A stretch of 64,000 nt of DNA from positions 124,001 to 188,000 of the forward strand of contig JASLQF010000065.1 of the NCBI GenBank assembly GCA_030744625.1. Reading direction: 5' to 3'. The translations under genes and the position numbers were made by a program. Of this stretch, positions 1 to 9,027 are shown one piece after another. Position 1 is the stretch's first letter; every line of letters starts with the position of its first letter. The notes below the pieces were generated by a model, which was not told the DNA's origin, did no database searches, and saw only the letters and a program-made list of their open reading frames with translations. The stretch comes from Rhodospirillales bacterium (GTDB taxonomy: Bacteria; Pseudomonadota; Alphaproteobacteria; Rhodospirillales; JASLQF01).

Positions 1-385
1 CGCGCAGCAAGGCCAAGCGCTGGCGCTCGCTGGTGGAGAGCAGCGCCACCTGTTTTTCCAGCACGGCGTCGTCGAGGCCGAGGCCGGCGAGGGCGTGGCG
101 CGCCGCATCCGCGTCGTCGAAGTGGTCGCCGGCCATGTCGCTCCACCACGCCGCCTCGGCGGCGACGTAGGCAACCCGCCGGCGCCACTCGGGACCCGGC
201 ATGTCGTCGCGGGCGACGCCGTTCAGTGTCATGCGGCCGGCCGCCGGGTCGAGGTCGGCGAGGGCGTGCAGGAGGAGCGTCTTGCCGGTCCCCGAGGGGC
301 CGGACAGCACCACGCATTCGCCGTCCGCGATTTCGAGGTCGATGGGCCCGAGACCGGGGCGGGTGAGGCCGCGAACGGTCAACAT
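1..385 (-). CDS. ABC transporter ATP-binding protein (FetA/YbbL-like), truncated by window edge
   Basis: This is the N-terminal 128 codons of an ABC-type ATPase; the C-terminal part (Walker B, H-loop) lies outside the window. The Walker A motif GPSGTGKT has its Lys at about residue 35. The signature region reads LSTSERQ at about residues 116-122 instead of the canonical LSGGQ. The short N-terminus and the RRRVAYVAAE segment resemble FetA/YbbL ATPases, which pair with a YbbM-type permease; that partner would lie beyond position 1 and is not seen. Start chosen at the ATG at 383-385, the first in frame that precedes the ATPase core. The general family is clear, the substrate is not. Confidence 0.8.
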   Translation of the reverse strand, partial: MLTVRGLTRPGLGPIDLEIADGECVVLSGPSGTGKTLLLHALADLDPAAGRMTLNGVARDDMPGPEWRRRVAYVAAEAAWWSDMAGDHFDDADAARHALAGLGLDDAVLEKQVALLSTSERQRLALLR

Positions 386-473
386 GGTCGGGACGACACC
401 TCGCCGGTGAGGAGGAGGACAAGCCATAGCACCCGGGTGGCAGCGGGGGAAGGGCGCCCGGCGGGGGTGCAAT

Positions 474-504
474 TTGGCTGACGCGGGCCACTAGGCCCTA
501 TACT
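474..504 (+). promoter_or_regulatory. Putative promoter of the DinG-like helicase gene, possibly leaderless
   Basis: A good -10 hexamer TATACT (499-504) ends only 5 bases before the ATG at 510. A weak -35 candidate TTGGCT (474-479) lies 19 bases upstream of it. If this -10 is used, transcription would begin at or next to the A of the ATG, giving a leaderless mRNA. No Shine-Dalgarno sequence is visible before this start, which agrees with that reading. This is inferred from sequence only. Confidence 0.4.
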
Positions 505-509
505 GCCCC

Positions 510-3278
510 ATGGACCACACCCCGGAAACCGGCCCGGGCGTATTCCTGCCCAGCGCCCCCGCCGTGGCGGCGGGGGCGCGCGGCGCCGTGTGGCTGACCC
601 CCGACGGCGAGGTGGAGAGCATCGCCCTCGCCGAGGCGGCGCGCCGCGTCGGCGAGGGCGCCATGCCCATGGTCTGTCACGGACGGGCCGCGGCGCGGCG
701 CCTCGACACGGCGCCATTCGCCGCCTTCGACGTGCTCGAGCTCTATGCCTTCGCGCACCCGGCGCGTTTCTGCCTGCCCACCGTCCGCGGCCTGGCCGAG
801 GCCCTCGGCCTGCCCTTGCCGGGGAGCCTCGAGGAGGAAGCGGAGTCCCTCTACGCCGCCGCCCATGCGTTGCTCACCCGTCTCGCCGATCCCGTCCCCG
901 CGCCCGATTGCGACGCCCTGCCCATCGCCCGGGCCATGGCCCATGGCGGCTGGCCGTGGGGCGCCGCCGTGATCGCGGCACTGGCGGCGGGCTCAGGGAA
1001 GGACGCGGGGACGGCGTCCAAGCCTTTCGGCGGCCTCAAGGTCTGGCAGCGCCTCGAGGAATGGGAGGAACCGGCCCCCGACGCGCCGCCCGGCAACCGC
1101 CCGGTGGGGCCTGAGGAGGCGCGGGCGCGGCTCGTCCGCGTGCTCGGCTCGGGCGCCGAGGAAAGGCCGGGCCAGGCCGACTACGCGGCCGGCGTTGCCG
1201 CCGCCTTCGCGCCACGCGAGCACGAAGGCGAGCCCCGCTTCGTGCTCGCCGAGGCCGGCACCGGGGTCGGCAAGACCCTGGGCTATCTGTCGCCGGCCAG
1301 CGTCTGGGCCGAGAAGAACCGGGGCCCGGTATGGATCAGCACCTATACCCGCAACCTGCAGCGCCAGCTCGACGGCGAACTCGACCGGGTGTTCGTCGAC
1401 CCGGCCGAGAAGGATGAGAAAGTGGTCGTGCGCAAGGGCCGCGAGAACTACCTTTGCCTCCTCAACATGGAAGAGGCGGTGGCGCGGTTGCCCGGGGGCG
1501 CCGGCGGGAATGCCGTGGCCCTGGGCCTGATGGGGCGCTGGGCGCTGGCCAGCCGCGACGGGGACATGGTGGGCGGCGACTTTCCGGCCTGGCTGTCCCA
1601 CCTGGTGGGACGCCGGCTGACCTTGGACCTCACCGATACCCGGGGCGAGTGCATCTATTCGGCGTGCGCCCACTACCGCAAGTGCTTCATCGAACGCTCC
1701 ATCCGCCGAGCCCGGCGCGCCGACATCGTCGTCGCCAACCATGCGCTGGTCATGATCCAGGCGGCCCTCGGCGGGGCCGAGGAAGGACGGCTCCCCACGC
1801 GCTACGTATTCGACGAGGGACACCACCTGTTCGGCGCCGCCGACGCGGCGTTTTCCGCCCACTTCACGGGCCTCGAGGCGGCCGAACTCAGGCGTTGGTT
1901 CCGGGGTGCCGAGGAACAGCGGCGCTCGCGGGCGCGCGGCCTCAGGGGGCGCGTCGAGGACCTCGTGGAGGGCGACGAGCGGGGCGCGGCGGCCCTCGCC
2001 GAGGCCTTGCGGGCGGCGCGCGCGCTGCCCGCCGCCGGCTGGCACCAGCGCCTCGCCGCCGGCGCTCCGGCGGGACCGGCGGAAGCCTTTCTCGCCCTCG
2101 TCCGCCAGCAGGTCTACGCGCGCGATGCCGAGGCCAATTCGTCCTATGGCCTGGAGACGGATACCGCTCCGCCCGTGGTGGAGCTTCTGGAGGCCGCCGA
2201 CGCGCTGGAGGAGGCCCTGGCCGAGCTGGGCCGTCCGGTGACCGTCCTCGTGCAGGCCCTGGCCGCCCTTCTCGACACCGAGGCGGGAAAACTGGACAGC
2301 GAGAAACGGCTGCGCATCGAGGCCGTGTGCCGCAGCCTCGAGCGCCGCGCCGTGACGCCCCTGCACGCCTGGCGCGCCATGCTGCGCAATTTGCGCGAAG
2401 AGGCGCCACCCGAGTTCGTCGACTGGTTCGGGGTCGAGCGCTTCGACGGGCGCGACGTGGACACCGGCTTCCACCGGCACTGGGTCGATCCGACGCGCCC
2501 CTTCGCCGAGGTGGTGGCGGAGCCGGCGCACGGCATCGTGGTCACCTCGGCCAGCCTGCGCGACGCCACCGGCGAGGCCGAGGCCGATTGGGCCGCCGCC
2601 GAGGCGCGCACCGGCACCGCCTATCTGGCGGCGCCGGCCCTGCGGGTGGCGACCCCCTCGCCCTTCGATTACGCGGCGCGCACCCGGGTCCTGGTGGTGA
2701 CGGACGTCGAGCGCAACACCGCCGATCGCATCGCCGCCGCCTACCGCGAGCTGTTCCTGGCCGCCGGCGGCGGGGGGCTCGGCCTGTTCACGGCCATCGC
2801 CCGGCTGCGCGCCGTCCATAAGCGCATCGCCGGGCCGCTCGACGAGGCCGGGCTGGTGCTCCTCGCCCAGCACGTCGACGGAATGGACACCGGGACCCTG
2901 GTCGACATCTTCCGCGCCGAGGAGGACTGGTGCCTGCTGGGCACCGACGCGGTGCGCGACGGCGTCGACGTGCCGGGCCGATCGCTGCGCCTCATCGTCT
3001 TCGACCGCGTTCCGTGGCCGCGCCCCGACATCCTGCACCGGGCGCGCCGGCAAGCCTTCGGCGGGCGCGCCTACGACGAGATGCTGACCCGCCTCAAGCT
3101 CAAGCAGGCCTATGGGCGGTTGGTGCGCCGGACGGAAGACTTCGGTGTCTTCGTCATGCTCGACAGGGCCCTGCCCACGCGCCTCGCCGGCGCCTTTCCC
3201 GAGGGCGTCGAGGTCAAGCGCCTGGGCCTTGCCGAGGCGGTGGCGGAAACCCGTGCCTTCCTCGGCGAGCGGGCGTGA
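510..3278 (+). CDS. DinG/XPD-type ATP-dependent DNA helicase with Fe-S cysteines
   Basis: Superfamily 2 helicase of 922 residues. Walker A is EAGTGVGKT at about residues 248-256, and the DEAH-like box reads DEGHH at about residue 435. Between them are four cysteines (C316, C381, C386, C392) spaced as in the 4Fe-4S domain of XPD/DinG helicases. The C-terminal helicase half carries LLGTDAVRDGVDVPG and RVPWPRPD segments typical of the DinG C-terminal domain. Such enzymes unwind DNA 5' to 3' and help resolve R-loops or damaged forks. The first 240 residues before the P-loop match nothing I recognise. The gene stands alone. Family call is firm; the exact paralogue (DinG or YoaA type) is not settled. 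Confidence 0.9.
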   Translation: MDHTPETGPGVFLPSAPAVAAGARGAVWLTPDGEVESIALAEAARRVGEGAMPMVCHGRAAARRLDTAPFAAFDVLELYAFAHPARFCLPTVRGLAEALGLPLPGSLEEEAESLYAAAHALLTRLADPVPAPDCDALPIARAMAHGGWPWGAAVIAALAAGSGKDAGTASKPFGGLKVWQRLEEWEEPAPDAPPGNRPVGPEEARARLVRVLGSGAEERPGQADYAAGVAAAFAPREHEGEPRFVLAEAGTGVGKTLGYLSPASVWAEKNRGPVWISTYTRNLQRQLDGELDRVFVDPAEKDEKVVVRKGRENYLCLLNMEEAVARLPGGAGGNAVALGLMGRWALASRDGDMVGGDFPAWLSHLVGRRLTLDLTDTRGECIYSACAHYRKCFIERSIRRARRADIVVANHALVMIQAALGGAEEGRLPTRYVFDEGHHLFGAADAAFSAHFTGLEAAELRRWFRGAEEQRRSRARGLRGRVEDLVEGDERGAAALAEALRAARALPAAGWHQRLAAGAPAGPAEAFLALVRQQVYARDAEANSSYGLETDTAPPVVELLEAADALEEALAELGRPVTVLVQALAALLDTEAGKLDSEKRLRIEAVCRSLERRAVTPLHAWRAMLRNLREEAPPEFVDWFGVERFDGRDVDTGFHRHWVDPTRPFAEVVAEPAHGIVVTSASLRDATGEAEADWAAAEARTGTAYLAAPALRVATPSPFDYAARTRVLVVTDVERNTADRIAAAYRELFLAAGGGGLGLFTAIARLRAVHKRIAGPLDEAGLVLLAQHVDGMDTGTLVDIFRAEEDWCLLGTDAVRDGVDVPGRSLRLIVFDRVPWPRPDILHRARRQAFGGRAYDEMLTRLKLKQAYGRLVRRTEDFGVFVMLDRALPTRLAGAFPEGVEVKRLGLAEAVAETRAFLGERA

Positions 3279-3367
3279 AGCGCCAACGCTCGGCGCTTGA
3301 CGGCGCCACCGCCGGCGCGCTTAAGTCATAGGCTGCGTTTGCCGGCAACAACCCCCATGGCTTGCCC

Positions 3368-4264
3368 ATGCCGACACCCGACCCCCCCTCTCTCGAAGGC
3401 CTGAGCATCGGCTTCATCGGGCTCGGCCTGATGGGGCGGCCGATGAGCCTCAACCTGATGAAGGCCAGGGCGCGTCTCGTCGTCCACAGCCGCTCGCCGG
3501 GCCCCGTCGAAGAGATGGCGGCGCTCGGCATGACGCCGGCCGATTCCCCGGCCGCCGTGGCGCGGGCGGCGGAGACCGTCATCATCATGACGTCCGACAC
3601 GCCGGCGGTGGAGGCCATCGTCGGCGGCGGGAACGGATTGCTCGGCGCCGTCGGGCCGCATACGCTGGTCATCGACATGGGGACGACGGCGGTGACGGCG
3701 AGCCGCCGCCTGGCCCGGGCCTTCGCCGAGGCCGGCGCCGCCTATGTGGACGCTCCGGTATCGGGGGGAACGGTGGGGGCGGAAAAGGCGACGCTGACCA
3801 TCATGGTGGGCGGCGCCGACGCGGCGGTGGAGCGCGCCATGCCTCTGTTCCGGGTCCTCGGCCAGCGTGTCACCCATGTCGGCGGACCGGGCGCCGGTCA
3901 GGTGGCGAAGGCGGCCAACCAGGTGATCGTCGGACTGACCATCGGCGCCGTCGCCGAGGCCCTGACCCTGGCGCGCCGTGCCGGGGCCGACCCGGAGAAG
4001 GTCCGCGAGGCCCTGCGGGCCGGATTCGCCGATTCCCTGATACTGGAGTTGCACGGCGGGCGCATGACGAGCCGCGACTTCCGCCCCGGCGGCAAATCGA
4101 CGACCCAACGCAAGGACTTGGCGCAGGCCCTCGAACTCGCCGCCGAGGTGGGCCTCGAGTTGCCGGCCACGGCCCTGAACATGGAACTGTACGACCGGCT
4201 TATCGCCGCCGGCTTCGGGGACCTCGACCACAGCGCCCTGGTCAAGGTGTTGGACGGGGAGTGA
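3368..4264 (+). CDS. NAD(P)-dependent beta-hydroxyacid dehydrogenase (3-hydroxyisobutyrate dehydrogenase family)
   Basis: A 298-residue member of the 6-phosphogluconate-dehydrogenase-like family. The N-terminal Rossmann motif GLGLMG spans residues 18-23, DAPVSGGTVGAE is the substrate-binding signature, and K181 in GAGQVAKAANQ is the expected catalytic lysine. Substrates in this family include 3-hydroxyisobutyrate, tartronate semialdehyde and glyoxylate or succinic semialdehyde; the sequence does not decide which. I use the ATG at 3368 rather than a TTG two codons earlier. It is followed, in convergent orientation, by the methyltransferase gene. Confidence 0.88.
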   Translation: MPTPDPPSLEGLSIGFIGLGLMGRPMSLNLMKARARLVVHSRSPGPVEEMAALGMTPADSPAAVARAAETVIIMTSDTPAVEAIVGGGNGLLGAVGPHTLVIDMGTTAVTASRRLARAFAEAGAAYVDAPVSGGTVGAEKATLTIMVGGADAAVERAMPLFRVLGQRVTHVGGPGAGQVAKAANQVIVGLTIGAVAEALTLARRAGADPEKVREALRAGFADSLILELHGGRMTSRDFRPGGKSTTQRKDLAQALELAAEVGLELPATALNMELYDRLIAAGFGDLDHSALVKVLDGE

Positions 4265-4306
4265 GGGGGGTGAGCGTTGGTATGAAGGCGGCGACCGGCC
4301 CCGGGC

Positions 4307-5155
4307 CTACTTCTCGATGATCAACCACATGTTGTCGCTCGTCGGCAGGCGATCCAGGAAATTGAAGCGGCGTATCCCGAAACCGCAATCGAGGACCATC
4401 TTGCGCAGCGAGGAAGGCGTAAAATAATTGAGATGGTCGGGAAACCTGAGGCCGCACCACCGGCTTCCCGTGACCATTCGGTTGACCGATGCGTAATTGG
4501 GAACCTTGATCACGGCGACGCCGCCCTTGACCATGCACCTGAAGAGTTCCTTCAGGACCTCCTTCGGTTGCAATTCGTGCTCCAGGTACGAGCGCAGCGT
4601 GGCGGCGGAAAAATAATCGTCGGGAAAGGTCTTCAGGCCGGCGAGGCCGGGCGCGTTGATGGCGTGGCCGCCCTTATTCTTGAAGGCGGCGTCCGCCGCT
4701 TGCGCGAGGGCCGAGGATATCTCGATGCCGATGGGCACGAACCCCTCGCCCAGTTCATCCGCCATGGGGCCGTTGGCGCATCCCAAATCGACGACGAGGC
4801 CGGGAGTCGCGTAGCGTTCGACCAGACGAGCCGCGTTCTTTCTGGGAAGCAGATGCAGGCGTTTCCTGGTCAGCGTTTTGACCTTGGTGGAGATGGGCCG
4901 AGCCTCGGCCCTTTGCTTTTCCCTGATCTTGGTGGTTTTTTCCCAGGCCAGGTTCGAGGCCAGTTCCTCATACATGACGCCTCTTTCGAGGTATACGAAA
5001 CCGCAGGCGCCGCACGCCGTCATGGCCCAGGTGTCCGGGCAATAGGAGATTTTTTTCGAGCCTTCATTGCTGTGCCCGCAACTCGGGCACAGCCGGAAGA
5101 CGATCTTCGCCTCCGGGGACGCCACAGTTTCGTGATCCGAAGTCCGTTCGTTCAC
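4307..5155 (-). CDS. SAM-dependent methyltransferase with N-terminal zinc-ribbon cysteines
   Basis: Class I methyltransferase. The SAM motif VVDLGCANG lies near residues 117-125, and a post-motif segment FPDHLNYFTP occurs near the C-terminus, as in methyltransferases acting on surface-sugar or small-molecule substrates. Ahead of the fold are cysteine pairs C23/C26 and C48/C51 (plus C39), suggesting a zinc ribbon. I choose the GTG at 5153-5155 because GGAGG lies 8 bases upstream. An in-frame ATG at 5258-5260 overlaps the TGA of the upstream TetR gene as ATGA, and would give 317 residues by translational coupling; it is a real alternative. Either way the gene follows the TetR gene closely and is probably co-transcribed with it. 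Substrate unknown. Confidence 0.8.
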   Translation of the reverse strand: MNERTSDHETVASPEAKIVFRLCPSCGHSNEGSKKISYCPDTWAMTACGACGFVYLERGVMYEELASNLAWEKTTKIREKQRAEARPISTKVKTLTRKRLHLLPRKNAARLVERYATPGLVVDLGCANGPMADELGEGFVPIGIEISSALAQAADAAFKNKGGHAINAPGLAGLKTFPDDYFSAATLRSYLEHELQPKEVLKELFRCMVKGGVAVIKVPNYASVNRMVTGSRWCGLRFPDHLNYFTPSSLRKMVLDCGFGIRRFNFLDRLPTSDNMWLIIEK

Positions 5156-5256
5156 CGGTACGTCCTCCGAGCCATTTCCTGGCCTGCCGCGCCACGCGCC
5201 GCCAAGCGCCCGTGATAACAGGTCCACACACTCATTGTAAGCGCCTCGCCATCGGG

Positions 5257-5892
5257 TCATGGTCCCGAGCCGGGCGGAACGCCGTCGGCCCCCTCGGCAG
5301 TCGAAGCCCGCAATCCTCCGAGGTAGTTCTTCACCAGCGACGTTGCCATCGCCTCGATGGAATCGGCGGGGATCAGTTTTCTCTGGGTTTCGAGCGAGCA
5401 CATACCATGTAGGCTGGACCAGATGACCCGGGCGGTATGGAGCTTTTCGGCGTCCCGCTCCGGACCGAAGAGCGGGTCCAGACAGCGATCCATCAAACCA
5501 AGCAACCGCGCAATCTTCTGGTGATGCCAGTCGGGCAGCGGCTGATGGTCCGACAAGTGATGCTCGAATAGCAGGTTCCAGAGTTTGGCGCTGTCGCGGG
5601 TGAAGGCGAAATAGCCTCGCGCCAGCGCCAATAAATCGTCGTCCGGATCGCCGGTCATGGGTATGGCCGAGAGGGTGTCGTACAAAGCATCGAGCGTACG
5701 GCCGTTCAGGTGAAGGATCAGTTCATCCTGGTCGTCGAACAGATTGTAGAGCGTCCCGTGCGAGTAGCCGATCTTGCCGGCGATACGGCGTATGGTCAGA
5801 CCCTTGAGCCCATCTTCCTCGGCGATTTCCCGCGCCGCCGAGAGGGCCATCTCGAACAGCTCGTCGCGGCTGTGATCGGAACGTCGTCCCAT
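5257..5892 (-). CDS. TetR family transcriptional regulator
   Basis: One-component repressor of 211 residues. The N-terminal helix-turn-helix includes LTIRRIAGKIGYSHGTLYN followed by LFDDQDEL, standard for TetR proteins; the remaining 150 residues form the variable ligand-binding domain. A longer reading from ATG 5928 is open, but that ATG lies inside a perfect inverted repeat. The protein beginning MGRRSDHSRDEL is the usual TetR N-terminus, so I choose 5892. Its stop codon overlaps a possible start of the methyltransferase gene downstream. The palindrome upstream suggests autoregulation and control of the methyltransferase. Ligand unknown. Confidence 0.85.
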   Translation of the reverse strand: MGRRSDHSRDELFEMALSAAREIAEEDGLKGLTIRRIAGKIGYSHGTLYNLFDDQDELILHLNGRTLDALYDTLSAIPMTGDPDDDLLALARGYFAFTRDSAKLWNLLFEHHLSDHQPLPDWHHQKIARLLGLMDRCLDPLFGPERDAEKLHTARVIWSSLHGMCSLETQRKLIPADSIEAMATSLVKNYLGGLRASTAEGADGVPPGSGP

Positions 5893-5914
5893 TTCATCGT
5901 CCCATCGAAAAAAT

Positions 5915-5927
5915 TGACCATCGGTCA
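5915..5927. promoter_or_regulatory. Candidate TetR operator (perfect inverted repeat)
   Basis: TGACC-ATC-GGTCA is a perfect inverted repeat with 5-base arms, placed 23-35 bases upstream of the chosen TetR start and in the gap to the divergent lipoprotein gene. On the plus strand it contains TTGACC, a plausible -35 element, so one bound dimer could affect both directions. Position and symmetry are typical of TetR operators; binding is inferred. Confidence 0.55.
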
Positions 5928-5993
5928 TTTAAAGCCGCTTGAGACCGCATCGATTGGGCGGGAGCGGCGGGCGGCACGACGGAGGACAGTACG

Positions 5994-6710
5994 ATGATCA
6001 ACACCGGCCGAAGATTTCATAGAGCTTGCGGACTATTGCTCGCGGTAGCTCTTGGCTTGGCTGCCTGCGCGAACCAGACAGCGGATCGGGCGGCGTCCAC
6101 CGGTGAAAGCGCGGCAAAGGAAGAATCCCAGTCCGCAGGCCTTCAGAGTGAATCAAGAGGGTACTATTGTAAGAATCTTTTCGATGGTCCACTTGGCATA
6201 AACTTGGTCCACAAGGTACCAGTGTGCGCTGTGGGAGTAGGTGTGGTCCTTGCGCCCATTGTGGCCGGAGCGATTATATTGTCGCCGTTTTGGTTGATTA
6301 ATTCGGCGTCAAAGCAGTTGAAATCGGCGTTCAAGAAGTTGCCGGCGAGCGACACCGAAGAAAAAGGGACACCAGGCGAATGGAGGGCTGATTATCATTT
6401 AAGTCGGGTACGCTCATGGTTGGCGTCGGCGAAGTGCGGTGATGCTAATTCCCAAGACAAGGTCGGACATAGTTATCAGACAGGTTACGGCGTTTCTAAA
6501 GACGCGTTGGAAGCATACGTGTGGTATCGCCTCGCAATAATAAACGCCCGCTGGGTAGATTACCTTCATTCAGCGAACAGGTTTTTGGATAAGGTGAAAG
6601 CTCAACTCATTCCGGAACAAGTGGCCGAGGCCGAACGGCGCATCAAGGCATGGAAGCCCGAACCGGCGGCATGCGAAGTTCAGCAACAGGCTGACGGCAA
6701 GACAAACTGA
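5994..6710 (+). CDS. Lipoprotein with a Sel1-like repeat
   Basis: Protein of 238 residues beginning with a lipoprotein signal peptide: a hydrophobic stretch ends in LGLAAC, giving a lipidated Cys at residue 25. A second hydrophobic stretch near residues 70-100 may be a membrane helix. The C-terminal half has one recognisable Sel1-like repeat (DKVGHSYQTGYGVSKDA followed by LEAYVWYRLA). Base composition between about 6150 and 6600 is visibly more AT-rich than the neighbours, which hints at transfer or weak codon selection. Shine-Dalgarno GAGGA precedes the ATG. Function unknown; Sel1 repeats usually mediate protein contacts. Confidence 0.7.
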   Translation: MINTGRRFHRACGLLLAVALGLAACANQTADRAASTGESAAKEESQSAGLQSESRGYYCKNLFDGPLGINLVHKVPVCAVGVGVVLAPIVAGAIILSPFWLINSASKQLKSAFKKLPASDTEEKGTPGEWRADYHLSRVRSWLASAKCGDANSQDKVGHSYQTGYGVSKDALEAYVWYRLAIINARWVDYLHSANRFLDKVKAQLIPEQVAEAERRIKAWKPEPAACEVQQQADGKTN

Positions 6711-6830
6711 TGCCCGAGTAGGGTCAGGACCGGCCCTAAGCGCCAGCCCCCAAAATAGTCCGCCATAGCCCCGGGAGCGGACACTGGCACTCAAAATGAT
6801 CTTTGAATTGAGTCCATGACATGGTGGAAG

Positions 6831-6867
6831 GCAAAAACGAAGGGGCCGTGCCTTGCGGCACGGCCCC
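6831..6867 (-). terminator. Rho-independent terminator of groES-groEL
   Basis: A perfect 11-bp GC-rich stem (6842-6852 with 6857-6867) closes a 4-base loop. On the minus strand it is followed by a T-rich tract (complement of the five A at 6833-6837). It lies 25 bases downstream of the groEL stop codon. Confidence 0.9.
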
Positions 6868-6891
6868 CAGATGGTTGCGAGTGGATAGGGG

Positions 6892-8571
<1,680 letters not shown>

Positions 8572-8877
8572 CTATTTCTTTTTCTTGCCGCTCTCGATGA
8601 TGCCCATGATGTCGGATTCCTTCATGATCAACAGTTCATCGCCGTCGATCTTGACTTCGGTCCCCGACCACTTGCCGAAAAGAATACGGTCCCCGGACTT
8701 GACATCGAGGGGCGTGATTTTCCCGTCGTCGGATCGCAAACCCGGACCGACCGCGATAACCGAGCCCTCCATGGGCTTTTCCTGGGCGGTGTCGGGAATG
8801 ATGATGCCACCGGCGGTCAGCTCCTCTTCCTCGAGGCGTTTGACTACGACCCGGTCGTGCAATGGCCTGAACTTCAT
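8572..8877 (-). CDS. groS: 10 kDa co-chaperonin GroES
   Basis: GroES of 101 residues, the heptameric lid of the GroEL chamber. [14 protein letters not shown] opens the protein, and the mobile loop lies around [15 protein letters not shown]-terminal run of four lysines is slightly unusual. GGAGG sits 8 bases upstream of the ATG. First gene of the groESL operon. Confidence 0.98.
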   Translation of the reverse strand: MKFRPLHDRVVVKRLEEEELTAGGIIIPDTAQEKPMEGSVIAVGPGLRSDDGKITPLDVKSGDRILFGKWSGTEVKIDGDELLIMKESDIMGIIESGKKKK

Positions 8878-8927
8878 GTTTTATCCTCCGTGAAGTTGGT
8901 GAGAAATATGAATAAAAGGAGGTTTTG

Positions 8928-8954
8928 TTAGCACTCTTCGTCGATGAGTGCCAA
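8928..8954 (-). promoter_or_regulatory. CIRCE operator (HrcA binding site)
   Basis: TTAGCACTC, nine bases, then GAGTGCCAA: this matches the CIRCE consensus with one changed base. It sits 51 bases upstream of groES, immediately downstream of the putative -10. It predicts repression by HrcA, which is not encoded in this window. Confidence 0.95.
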
Positions 8955-8955
8955 C

Positions 8956-8984
8956 GATCTAAGGGTGTTCTTGCCCCGTGTCAA
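8956..8984 (-). promoter_or_regulatory. groESL promoter
   Basis: On the minus strand TTGACA (8979-8984), a 17-base spacer and TAGATC (8956-8961) form a sigma-70-like promoter. The predicted start site falls in the CIRCE element directly downstream, as expected for HrcA repression. Confidence 0.75.
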
Positions 8985-9027
8985 GGGCGTCCGGCGTCGT
9001 CGTCCGGAAAAAGGCCCGGGAGCTTCG

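Noticed and set aside
993..3053. A 686-codon open frame on the minus strand
   Set aside because: It runs antisense to the DinG-like helicase. Its protein is rich in Gly, Arg, His and Ala with no motif, as expected from the GC-rich codon complement of a real gene.
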